DNA from: Luteolibacter yonseiensis
Lineage (GTDB): Bacteria; Verrucomicrobiota; Verrucomicrobiia; Verrucomicrobiales; Akkermansiaceae
Length of the DNA: 64,000 nucleotides
Assembly: GCF_016595465.1 (NCBI RefSeq)
Contig: NZ_JAENIK010000012.1
Span: forward strand, 806,001-870,000
Direction: 5' to 3'
Below the pieces are notes generated by a model. It had not been told where the DNA came from, searched no databases, and was given only the letters and a program-made list of their open reading frames with translations. A program made the position numbers and the translations under genes. Within the stretch, counting starts at the first letter, position 1; each line of letters begins with the position of its first letter. This document shows positions 25,733-35,000 of the stretch, piece after piece.

Positions 25733-27156
25733 ATCCCAAACTCGAACGACTGCTGAACCGTTGGCTCGAGGGCGATCTCACGCCTCCTGAAGAGGCTGCG
25801 GTGCAACGCCTGCTGGTTGAGGATCCCGAAGCACGCCGCGTTTATTATGAGCTTCTGATGGTGGATAAAATGCTGAACGAAACCCAGGAAACGGTTTCCT
25901 CCAGCCTCGGGATGATGAATTCGCTGGCGGACAACCTCGCCACCTCCTCTCCGAAAATCCGCCTTTTCCCCGCGAGAATCGTCGCCATCGCGGCGCTCGT
26001 CGCCCTGTCGCTCTTCGCCGCGTTTTTCCTCACCCGCCAGCTCCCGGAATCTGAAAAATCCGGTCCCAGAATCGCCGGCAGCATCGACAGCCGCATCACC
26101 ATCGCCCAACGGCAGGACAGCTCCCGTTGGGAAGTCGGCGAACTCCTGCGGCTCGAACGCGGAACCGCCGCCATCCAGCTCAATCCGTCGGTCTCCGGAA
26201 ACTTCGAAGGCCCCGCCGCGATCGAACTCGCGGATTCGTCCGGAAACATCCGCCTGTTGGAAGGCATGGCGTCCTTCCAGGTCAGCACCAGCGCGAACCG
26301 TTTCGATGTGCGGGTCCCGGGCGGCATCCTGCGGGACATGAGTTCGCGCTTCACGACCGAGGTGCTCGCGGATGGCGGAGCGAATGTCCGCATCGAGTCC
26401 GGCATGCTGGAGATCCGTCCGCGCGGAGGACGGGAAGCGCTTTACCTGAAAGCGGGGGACGCCATCCGCCTGGAGTCCAATGGCGCGAGCCACCCCATCC
26501 GCCTGCCGAACCAACATTTCCTCTCCGGCCTGCCCGAGCAGGTCACCATCTTCCGCGACGATTTCCAAACCACGGGCGATCAGCTCCTGACGTCCCACCG
26601 ACCGGAGATCGGGCAGGCATGGAAAGCGACCAACGAGACCAATCCCACCTACCTGAGAAACCAGACCCTCGACACCTCCAGCGGAGCCCGGAATCTGTTC
26701 GGAACATTCGCCCCGCACGATGCCGGTGGCGCGCGCTCGGTCTACATCCTCACCTTCCACCTCGTGCCGCCGCAGTGGATCCACGACAAGGTGAGCCGCA
26801 GGGAAGGCGTCGAACTCATCTCTCTCACCGACTCCGCCGGGCAGCCCATCATCAGCATTTTCGCGGAGGCCGCCAACAGCCACCGCTGGCAGCTCCGGGA
26901 TGAAAGGTCGAAGGCGGTCACCGCGCTGACCCCCGTCTGCGCGCTGTGGACCCACTCCCTCACCCTCTGCTACGGACTGGACGGACGCGCGACACTGCAT
27001 GACGGAGCGACCGCCCAGGCCCCCGTCGTCGCGGAGATGAGACTGGACAAACCCGACCCGGTTTCCGGCATTTCCATAGCGAACCGCAATGGCGGAGATC
27101 TTGCATTTTCATCTATAGAAACCACCTTGCTTGCCACACCCAGAAACGAACCATAG
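25729..27156 (+). CDS. FecR-type transmembrane regulator with LamG-like C-terminal domain
   Basis: A 475-residue protein. The N-terminal 75 residues are cytoplasmic and helical (LLNRWLEGDLTPPEEAAVQR, a sigma-binding-like region). A membrane helix lies at 83-102 (RIVAIAALVALSLFAAFF). The outer part contains a FecR domain about 120-270 (WEVGELLRLERGTAAIQL, SRFTTEVLADGGANVRIESG) and a C-terminal concanavalin/LamG-like domain about 290-470 (FRDDFQTTGDQLL onward). Such proteins in Verrucomicrobia and Planctomycetes follow ECF sigma genes and are thought to relay an outside signal to them. Start ATG overlaps the sigma stop. Confidence 0.85.
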   Translation: MNPKLERLLNRWLEGDLTPPEEAAVQRLLVEDPEARRVYYELLMVDKMLNETQETVSSSLGMMNSLADNLATSSPKIRLFPARIVAIAALVALSLFAAFFLTRQLPESEKSGPRIAGSIDSRITIAQRQDSSRWEVGELLRLERGTAAIQLNPSVSGNFEGPAAIELADSSGNIRLLEGMASFQVSTSANRFDVRVPGGILRDMSSRFTTEVLADGGANVRIESGMLEIRPRGGREALYLKAGDAIRLESNGASHPIRLPNQHFLSGLPEQVTIFRDDFQTTGDQLLTSHRPEIGQAWKATNETNPTYLRNQTLDTSSGARNLFGTFAPHDAGGARSVYILTFHLVPPQWIHDKVSRREGVELISLTDSAGQPIISIFAEAANSHRWQLRDERSKAVTALTPVCALWTHSLTLCYGLDGRATLHDGATAQAPVVAEMRLDKPDPVSGISIANRNGGDLAFSSIETTLLATPRNEP

Positions 27157-27519
27157 GAAAACCCGATCCATAACTGATCCGACACCATCGGCGGCAATGG
27201 AACCTGATCGGCCCACAACCCGGGGACGATCTCCACATGATCGGCGTGCCATTCTCAAAACAGCCTGAAATAAGGTAAAAAAAGCGCCAGCCCCCACCCA
27301 ACGGGCGAGCCACCATCGGAAGTCCTCATATCCCGGAGCTTCCTCGATCATCTTTTCATCGATCGATATCGCATCTTTTGATCGATTATAGTATCTCGTG
27401 ATAATATATTATATTTTTGTGTCATTTTCGATACATGGAATCCGTTGCCCACATACATCTCCGGAGGAACGATCCCGCCGAATTCGAAAACAAACATTCA
27501 CCCACCTGAACCCCACCTC
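27157..27519 (+). promoter_or_regulatory. Long A/T-rich leader before the autotransporter-repeat gene
   Basis: A 363-bp stretch with no credible gene. The first 180 bp are ordinary in composition; 27340-27425 is distinctly A/T-rich. It contains three GATC sites (27346, 27361, 27380), the palindrome copy at 27390-27405, a perfect 12-base palindrome ATAATATATTAT (27401-27412) and a -10-like TATAGT (27387-27392). This is the probable promoter region of the 27520 gene and a likely target for the adjacent ECF sigma factor, although I cannot define its -35. Confidence 0.5.
27390..27405. promoter_or_regulatory. Palindromic motif copy 3
   Basis: AGTATCTCGTGATAAT matches copy 1 at 13 of 16 positions and retains the TATC-N-CG-N-GATA core. 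It lies 130 bp before the start of the 27520 gene. Confidence 0.45.
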
Positions 27520-30500
27520 ATGAAATCCAAATTCCGCAACCTTCTCGGCCTCACGACCGTGATCGCCTCGTTCACTCCGGCCACCCGGCTCCTCGCGCTG
27601 GACTACACCTGGACAGGGACGACCAGCAACGTCTCCAATGTGGCCGGCAACTGGAATCCCAACGGAACCCCCGGTGGCGCCGACAACGTCCTGATCAACA
27701 CCAGCACCCCCAACCCCACCAACATTCCTTCCGGGAACTGGGAACGCAAGGGCGCGGGCACCACCACCATCGACGGCACCGGGATCGTGAACCTCGCGCT
27801 GGGCGGGGCACGCTTTCTCAACAACGGAGCCTTCAACATGCTGGGCGGACAGTTCGTGCAAAGCGGCGAGTATTTCATCGTGGGGAACGGCGGAGTCGGC
27901 ACCTTCACCCAGAGCGGCGGTTCGGTGGATACAACCCTGAGACGCGGATTCTTCCTCTCGGATGGTGACGGCGATTCCGGCTCCGTTTACAATCTCTCCG
28001 GCGGAACACTGAGCGTGAAGTCCGCGACCGACTCCGGGGTCGGTGAGGAGCTTCGCAGCGTATGGTTCGGCAAAGGCAGGAACGGCGTCGGAACCGACAA
28101 ATTCAACATCACCGGAAGCACCGCGACTTTTGAAAAAACCGGCGGATCCACCGCGAACGTGCAGCTCTCCGGCAGCGCCGAGCTGAATGTCACGAACGGA
28201 ACGGTCACCTTCGACAAATACACCGAAGCCAGGGTCGGCTATCTGGCTGCCAACGGCGACCAGCAGGCCAAGATCAACGTCAGCGGCGGCACGCTGAACT
28301 TCACGAACGCAGCGGGCAACACGAATGTCAGGGTGGGCTACAACGACAAGGGCCTGCTGAAGATCGATGGCGGCGAGGTCAACATCAAGGGACTGCTTGG
28401 CATCGGCACCACGGGCAACGCCGTTGTGGACGACGGAGCGGGAACCTGCCTCATGAGCGGCGCCGCCGTGATGAACATCACGGGGAATCTCGCGGTCGGC
28501 ACCGGCACCAGCAAGGGCACCCTCTCGATGAGCGGAGGCACGCTCACCGTCACCAACACAGGCGTGGACATCATCGGCGGAGGAAACAATGGAAACGCCA
28601 CGGTCAGCCTATCGGGAACCAGCGTACTGAACGCCGCGACGACGAAATGGAAGACCGGTGACTTCGGCGGCAACGGCAACGCGGGCAGCACCACCATTTC
28701 ATTGGCGGACAGCGCGGCTCTCACGCTCAAGGAATTCACCATCGGCCACATCGGCGGTCCGACAGCGACGGAAACGGTGACTCTCACGGGCTCCTCGAAC
28801 CTCACGGTCACCAATTTCATCACCATGGGTCGCGATGACAGAGCTGAAAATTCCAGCATCATCGCCTCGCTGAATCTCAACGGCGGGACACTTTCCACCG
28901 GCTACATCATCAAGGGTGGCGACTTTTCGGACGCCACCCGGAACCTTGTCAACGCCGACGGCGGCACCATCAAGGCGCTCGCGACCGAGCCGGATTTCCT
29001 CAAGAACGGCACCCTCTCCCCAGGCCGGGTCTATTTGAACCTGCAGGCGGGAGGATTGAAATTCGACACCAACGGATTCGATGTGGGAATCCAAACGGGC
29101 CTCCACGGCACCGGCGGCCTGACCAAGCTGGGCCAGGGCACTCTCTCGCTGTCCAATTTCAACGATTACACCGGACTCACCACCGTCAGCGCCGGCGCGC
29201 TGCAGGTCGCCACCGGAAACAACGAAGGCGCTCCGGCGACGTTCGCTGATGGGACCGGACTCATCGTGACGGGCGAACCCAGCCTGCCGTGGAGAACCAC
29301 CAATCTCACCCTCGGCTCCTCCACCGGAATGACCGTGGAGATCCGGAATTTCGACCCGGTTGCGGGAGGAGCCGCCATCGATGCCACGGGCACCCTAACT
29401 CCTCATGGCGATGTGACCCTCAAGATCACCGGGATGCCGGCTGTCAACAAATTCCCTCTCATCCGGTTCGGCTCCCTGGCTCCGAACGGCTTGAGCTCTT
29501 TCAAGCTCGCCCCCCTGCCCCGCGGCGTCGATGCGGAGCTGATCGTGTATGACAGCTCGATTGCTCTGAACGTCAAGGCCTTGAACGTCCTGAAATGGAA
29601 AGGAAACGTGAATTCCACATGGGATGTCAACTCCACCTCCAACTGGACGCTCGGAATCCCGGCGGCCAAGTATTTGGAGAATGACAATGTCCGCTTCGAC
29701 GACACGGCCTCGGGGATCACCAGCATTTCCCTGGCGGCTGTCGTGGCTCCGGCCACGATCAACGTGGAAAACACCAACAAGACCTACACGATATCGGGAA
29801 CCGGGTCCATCACCGGCGGCACCACGCTGAACAAGACGGGAAGCGGCATGCTCACCCTCGCCACCGTCAATACCTACACCGGCCTGACCAACGTTATCGC
29901 AGGCACGCTCCGCTTTGGAGACGGTGTCAATGACGGCTCCATCGCCGGTCCGCTGCTTGTCAACGACACCAATGTGATCTACAACACGACCGCCAGCGCC
30001 ACGCAGTCCGGATCGCTCGCCGGTTACAATGACTTGGGCGGCCCGGCCAGCCTGACCAAGGTGGGTCCCGGAACTCAGATCTTCACCGGCACGGTCAACG
30101 ATTACTCCGGCCGGATCCAGATCAACGAGGGAACCTACCAGATAGGCGACGGGCTTGTGAACGGAGCCTTCGGCTCGTCCGCGATTTATGAAATCGCTCC
30201 GAACGCCAGGCTCAGGTTCAACCAGGTTTCCGCCGTCGCCAAGAACTGGGGAAGCATCACAGGAACTGGTGTGATCGGTCTCACCGCCCCCACCTCGTTC
30301 GACTGGGGAGCCATCGCCCTTTCGCAGAATTTCGGCGGCACCCTGGTGGTGGAGAAAGGCCGGATCGGTCTGAACGGCGGTTCCGCCGCCCTCGGCGGGA
30401 CAACGAAAATCCAGATTCTCTCCGGTGCCCAGTTGCTCGCCTTCAGCAATGTTGATCCTTATACGGTTCCCATCGAGATCGCCGGTGGAGGCTGGGGAGA

Positions 30501-31686
30501 AACCGGCTACCCCAACGGCCTGCGGCTGGCCGCCACCGCCACGGCAACCTGGGCCGGCGCTGTGACACTCACCGCCGACTCCGGCATCACCTCCCAACGC
30601 GGGGCCACATTTGAGATCACCGGTCCCATCTCCGGCAACTACCAGTGTGAATTCTACACGGGTGACAACGCCGGGGAAAATGGCACGCTTGTGATCAACC
30701 CGGCCGGCGGCAGGAACTCCTACACCATCACGAAAATCAACGGTCGCGTCGGAGGTTCGACGGTCGCTGGGAATGCCAACGCCTTCAGCACCGGACCGCT
30801 CGTCGTCGCGGAGTCCATGTTGAAACTCAACGGATTCGATTTCACCTTCGCCAATCTCAGCGGAACAGGCGGAAAAATCGGCAACTACCACGCCACGACA
30901 CCATCCGTGCTCACCGTGGGTGGAGACAACACCAGCTCCACCTATACCGGTGTCATCCTCGACGGGGCCACGGCCCCGCTGGGTCTCACCAAAACCGGAA
31001 GTGGAACTCTCACCCTCAGCGGTGCGAATGCCTACACCGGCGTGACCACCGTCAGCCAAGGCACGCTGTCATTCACCACCCCCTCCCTTGGTGATACCGC
31101 CACGGTCAGCATCTCCAGCGGAGCCCACCTGGATCTCTCCACCGGAGCGGCCGACACCATTGGCGTGCTCATCCTCGGCGGCGTCAGCGTGCCACCCGGC
31201 ACCTACAATTCCAGCCACCCCACCTACGGCAGCTATTTCACCGGCACGGGCAGTGTTGTCATCGCCGGCGGCTATTCCTCATGGGCGGCTGAGAAGGGGT
31301 TGGACGCCACCAACAACGGTCCCACACAGGATCCCGATAACGACGGACTCGCCAATCTCCTCGAATTCTACCTCGATGGAAATCCGCTTGCCTCCGACGG
31401 AGCCTCCCTGGTCACGCAAACCACGGATGCCAACTACCTGACGCTCACCTTCCACCGCCGGGATGATGCGAACGACGACGTCACCTCCCAGTTCGCCCAA
31501 TACGGCCCGGGCCTGACCGGCTGGACGGATGTGATCCTCGGAGACGCGAATTCGGGACCTGATGCCAACGGCGTCCTCGTCAACATCACTGACAACGGCA
31601 CCGCGCCCGACACCGTGGTGGTCCGCATCCCCACCACCAACGCGGGCGGCGGAAAACTCTTCGGGCGTTTGAAAGTGGTGAAATAA
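27520..31686 (+). CDS. Giant secreted autotransporter-associated beta-strand repeat protein
   Basis: A 1388-residue exported protein. Signal peptide 1-27 (LLGLTTVIASFTP). A repeat-rich N-terminal half uses many SGG-T and GN-x-G-turns (VYNLSGGTL, INVSGGTLNF, LSMSGGTLTV), as in right-handed beta-helices. Four autotransporter-associated beta-strand (PATR) repeats follow. The C-terminal 138 residues (from SSWAAEKG) include QDPDNDGLANLLEFYL, a calcium-loop-like segment, and end LFGRLKVVK; a related end is found on the M60-type protein at 15171. No beta-barrel translocator domain is visible, so export does not look like a classical type V system. Start ATG 27520 is chosen for the signal peptide. 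It is probably a surface structural or adhesin protein. Confidence 0.82.
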   Translation: MKSKFRNLLGLTTVIASFTPATRLLALDYTWTGTTSNVSNVAGNWNPNGTPGGADNVLINTSTPNPTNIPSGNWERKGAGTTTIDGTGIVNLALGGARFLNNGAFNMLGGQFVQSGEYFIVGNGGVGTFTQSGGSVDTTLRRGFFLSDGDGDSGSVYNLSGGTLSVKSATDSGVGEELRSVWFGKGRNGVGTDKFNITGSTATFEKTGGSTANVQLSGSAELNVTNGTVTFDKYTEARVGYLAANGDQQAKINVSGGTLNFTNAAGNTNVRVGYNDKGLLKIDGGEVNIKGLLGIGTTGNAVVDDGAGTCLMSGAAVMNITGNLAVGTGTSKGTLSMSGGTLTVTNTGVDIIGGGNNGNATVSLSGTSVLNAATTKWKTGDFGGNGNAGSTTISLADSAALTLKEFTIGHIGGPTATETVTLTGSSNLTVTNFITMGRDDRAENSSIIASLNLNGGTLSTGYIIKGGDFSDATRNLVNADGGTIKALATEPDFLKNGTLSPGRVYLNLQAGGLKFDTNGFDVGIQTGLHGTGGLTKLGQGTLSLSNFNDYTGLTTVSAGALQVATGNNEGAPATFADGTGLIVTGEPSLPWRTTNLTLGSSTGMTVEIRNFDPVAGGAAIDATGTLTPHGDVTLKITGMPAVNKFPLIRFGSLAPNGLSSFKLAPLPRGVDAELIVYDSSIALNVKALNVLKWKGNVNSTWDVNSTSNWTLGIPAAKYLENDNVRFDDTASGITSISLAAVVAPATINVENTNKTYTISGTGSITGGTTLNKTGSGMLTLATVNTYTGLTNVIAGTLRFGDGVNDGSIAGPLLVNDTNVIYNTTASATQSGSLAGYNDLGGPASLTKVGPGTQIFTGTVNDYSGRIQINEGTYQIGDGLVNGAFGSSAIYEIAPNARLRFNQVSAVAKNWGSITGTGVIGLTAPTSFDWGAIALSQNFGGTLVVEKGRIGLNGGSAALGGTTKIQILSGAQLLAFSNVDPYTVPIEIAGGGWGETGYPNGLRLAATATATWAGAVTLTADSGITSQRGATFEITGPISGNYQCEFYTGDNAGENGTLVINPAGGRNSYTITKINGRVGGSTVAGNANAFSTGPLVVAESMLKLNGFDFTFANLSGTGGKIGNYHATTPSVLTVGGDNTSSTYTGVILDGATAPLGLTKTGSGTLTLSGANAYTGVTTVSQGTLSFTTPSLGDTATVSISSGAHLDLSTGAADTIGVLILGGVSVPPGTYNSSHPTYGSYFTGTGSVVIAGGYSSWAAEKGLDATNNGPTQDPDNDGLANLLEFYLDGNPLASDGASLVTQTTDANYLTLTFHRRDDANDDVTSQFAQYGPGLTGWTDVILGDANSGPDANGVLVNITDNGTAPDTVVVRIPTTNAGGGKLFGRLKVVK
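29107..31078 (+). repeat. Four autotransporter-associated (PATR) beta-strand repeats within the giant protein
   Basis: Protein-level repeats begin near 29107 (LTKLGQGTLSLSNFNDYTG), 29827 (LNKTGSGMLTLATVNTYTG), 30052 (LTKVGPGTQIFTGTVNDYSG) and 30985 (LTKTGSGTLTLSGANAYTG). Each has the pattern L-x-K-x-G-x-GT-x6-12-YTG followed by a G-T-L strand. The copies are spaced irregularly and diverged at DNA level, so they are old. Confidence 0.8.
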
Positions 31687-32032
31687 TCCTTGCTAAGAAT
31701 CCAGCCGCTCCGGTCATCAAGCCGGGGCGGCTGTTTTTTCGTCATTGTTCCTTATTTTTCAGACATTATCCGCTTTTTGGGGTTGTGAAATTTTTCCCAA
31801 ATGGGTTAATTTTTTATTCGACTAGGGGAAAATTAAATTTACTTTGTATTGCCATAAGGAATACCGATCCGCACGAACACCCTCGAAAATCCCATTTCAG
31901 TGCCAATTCAGGCCATCACGTGCCAAGCAGTCAGCCCGCCCCCGCGAACACCGTCACCCACATTACCGCCATCCCCTCACCGCTTTTTCACACAAAAGTG
32001 GTAAATTCATTCTCAAAAAACCATATTCACCC
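31687..32032 (+). other. Intergenic stretch between giant protein and Verru_Chthon A gene
   Basis: A 346-bp gap. It opens with a strong terminator (31701-31738). Then 31740-31850 is A/T-rich with a loose dyad (AATTTTTCCC near 31789 and GGGGAAAATT near 31824). The last 170 bp are C/A-rich and hold no gene I trust; a longer in-frame start at 31844 for the downstream gene has an improbable Arg/His-rich extension. Promoter position not clear. Confidence 0.4.
31701..31738 (+). terminator. Rho-independent terminator after the autotransporter-repeat gene
   Basis: CAGCCGCTCCGG (31701-31712) pairs with CCGGGGCGGCTG (31721-31732) with one G-U pair, closing an eight-base loop, followed by six T residues. 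Confidence 0.9.
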
Positions 32033-35000
32033 ATGAAATCAAACCACCAGCTCCCCAGAGACAAGGATCGAGGCTTTGCCCTCGTCGTCACGCTCAGCAT
32101 GATGATCCTCCTGACTGTCATCGCTGTCGGTCTCTTGTCCCTCAGTTCGATTTCATTGCGGAAATCCGGCAACGAAAACGCCACGACCGTCGCCCGGGCG
32201 AACGCCAAGATGGCGCTCATGCTTGCGTTGGGCGAGTTGCAGAGAAATGCCGGTCCTGACCAACGGGTCACGGCGGACGCGTCGATCTACCAGCCCGCAG
32301 CTTCGAACCCCAACATCCCGGACGACACTCCGGACAAGAACACCGTGGGAGTTTGGGAAAGCTGGTCTCCAAAGCTTGCAACGGAAGGCAACGGCGTGCT
32401 GACCTCCGCCAGCGGGACCTATGCGGCCAAGAAAACCTCGAATTTCAAGGGCTGGCTCTCATCCAGCCCCTCCCCGGATGAGTTGAAGGCCACGACCTGG
32501 GCTACGAATCCTTCGCACGCCGACCCTGTCGAACTCTTCACCATGAAGTCCGATGGACATGCCCAATCGGCTTCGAAGGTGAACGTGAATCTGGTCAAGC
32601 AGGGTGAGAACAGCACGCCGGGCAAGGAATTCAGCGGCAGCATCGCCTGGACCGTGGTTCAGGAAGGCACCAAGGCGAAAATCAATGTCGGAGGCCCGGA
32701 GAACAACAACCTGCAGGATCAGAACGACCGGCTCCAGGCGCAACCCCGGCCATACCTCATCGGCTCCAACAACTTCAAACAGCCGTCATCGGAATGGAAC
32801 ATCCGTGCGGGCAAGATCCTCACCACCGCCCAGGCGAAACTCGACACGGCTCTATGGGAAGGTGAAGTAACCAACACGGTGGAATCGGGCGACTACACCG
32901 CTTCCAGCATGGGCCTTCTGACCGACACCGTCTACGGCGGCCTCAAGACCGATATCAACCTCGGCTTTGACATGCCGAACGGCAACTTCACCCAAACCAC
33001 CTGGGGAACATCTCCGTCCTATAGGAATCCCTTCATGGGTGCAGGCCTCCGGGGGGTGCAGACTTTCACCCAAGCGATGTTCCGCGGAACCCAGAGACCG
33101 CTTTTCAAGAATCCGACCAACGTAAGCTCCGGCACCACCGTGACGAAACTGAACTTCAGGTCGGCGGACGGCTTCTTCCATTTCCCCGCTTCGATCATTC
33201 CAACCTTCACCACCCTGCGCTCCTACTACAGGACTCCCAACTTCCTGTATAACACATCGGACGGTCCCACGGTTTTCGAACGTGCCATGGACAGCACCAC
33301 CCTTTCCACCGCCGCAAACGGAGTCGACGCCGCTTTCCCCTATCCCGGTGCTCCTCCTCGCGGGCAATACAGCCAGACCAGTTTCCGTCCCGTGCTGGAC
33401 CGCGTCCTGTTCGTTTTGAGCCTTGGTTCTTTCGGAAGCGAAGTCCGTCTCGTCTTCACCCCTGTCATCACCCTGTGGAATCCTTACAATGTGGCGCTTG
33501 AGATCGAGGGCGCCGTCGCCTGCCCTTGGATGGATATGCCATACAGCGCCAAATGGACCTTCACCCCCGCAAAGGAAGGTGATCCGAAAGACCCTCTGGC
33601 CATGTCGAAAATGATGGGCAATGTCGACCCCAGGGTGGAGGGCCGGCAGATCAGACCCTATTTTTATGCTGCCATCACACCCAACGGCGGTCCTATAAGC
33701 CCCGGTCAAACCATCCGCTTCAAACCCGGTGAGGTTCGTGTATTCGCACCTGCGAGTCAGATCGACGTGCAATACAATACCGCGGCAACCATTCCTGGAA
33801 ATGGAGCCCTGCCTGTGGGCCAAACCGTTTACATGAAACCGGTCACCAACGCGAACGACATGAAAAACCTCAAGGGAGGACTGGCGGTTCCGATGAAAAA
33901 CGCGAAATCCGGTGATGGTTTCACCCGGTCCTTCAGTCCTGGCGACACTGTCAATGTCAACTTCTACAGCAACAGGGCTCAGGACTACCCGTTCTCGGTA
34001 ACGCTGGAGGATGCCACACGGGCTAAAACCAATCCTCCATTCCCCCGGGGCCAGGCCATCACCGATGTCCAGATGACCGCTTTCGCCCAGTCGGCCACCA
34101 TCGCAAATCTAAATTCACCCACAGTGCCATTCGCCCAGTTGAGTGTGACCCGTCAGCCGTTCGGCGTCATCGAGACCTACCACCGCGTCGCCAAGGAAAG
34201 CAGGACCGCCCGCCGCTCCGACATCGTTTATACCGTCAATCCGCGCCAGCCCTTCGTCAATCGTGCGCTCAGCGACGGTTCCTTCCTCACAGCCCCGCAC
34301 TATGAAACCGTGGTGCGCACCGTTTCCAGCTTCGAGGAAGTGATCAGAACCGACGAGACGGGCCGCAACGCCTTCTATGGCAGATCCAATGCGCTGCCCG
34401 ACGGACAATCGCAATTGGCCTTCTTCGAAGCTCCCCAGCAGCCGATCATCTCCCTTGCCGCGTTCCAGCACGCGGATCTCGGCGGAACCGCCTTCTCCAC
34501 CTCCTATCAGATCGGCAACAGCTGGGCCAGCCCCTATCTCGACAAGAGCCGTGCGATGAATGCCATCCAGAGCGGCGGTGCCAATACCGGCACCGAAGCG
34601 AACTATACCCGTCAGATGATGGGGGTTTATGATTATTCCTACCTCGCGAACGAGGCCCTTTGGGATTCCTTCTTCTGCAGCAGCATCACCGACACCTTCC
34701 AGCTTGGCAGCACCGCAGGCACCGAGGCAGCCTGGCAGGGGAACGGTATCGCCACGAAAAAGGTCAAGGCCGAGACTGTGCTCGCCAACTTCCTCGACGA
34801 TCCTGAAAAGAATCCGCTCCGGAATCCCAGAATGAAGTTCTTCCCAGGCAAGTCCGAGATTGCGGACCTGAAGACGGACCTGATGAGACCCGAAGGCTGC
34901 CTCAAGATCGCAGCCCACCTCCAGGTCGACGGAGCCTTCAACATCAATTCCACCAGCCGCAAGGCATGGATCGCGGTTCTCAGCGGTCTGCGGGAAGCAG

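Noticed and set aside
27346-27383. Three GATC sites in 38 bp as a possible methylation-controlled or origin-like element
   Set aside because: No dnaA boxes, dnaA/dnaN genes or clear periodicity nearby; the cluster may be chance in an A/T-rich leader.
29395-31059. 554-residue open frame antisense to the giant repeat protein
   Set aside because: Composition is Gly/Val/Asp-rich and it mirrors the PATR repeats; no start context or domain.
31844-32032. 63-residue N-terminal extension of the Verru_Chthon A gene
   Set aside because: The extension is Arg/His/Pro-rich and would bury the pilin-type leader inside the protein; ATG 32033 gives the expected N-terminus.
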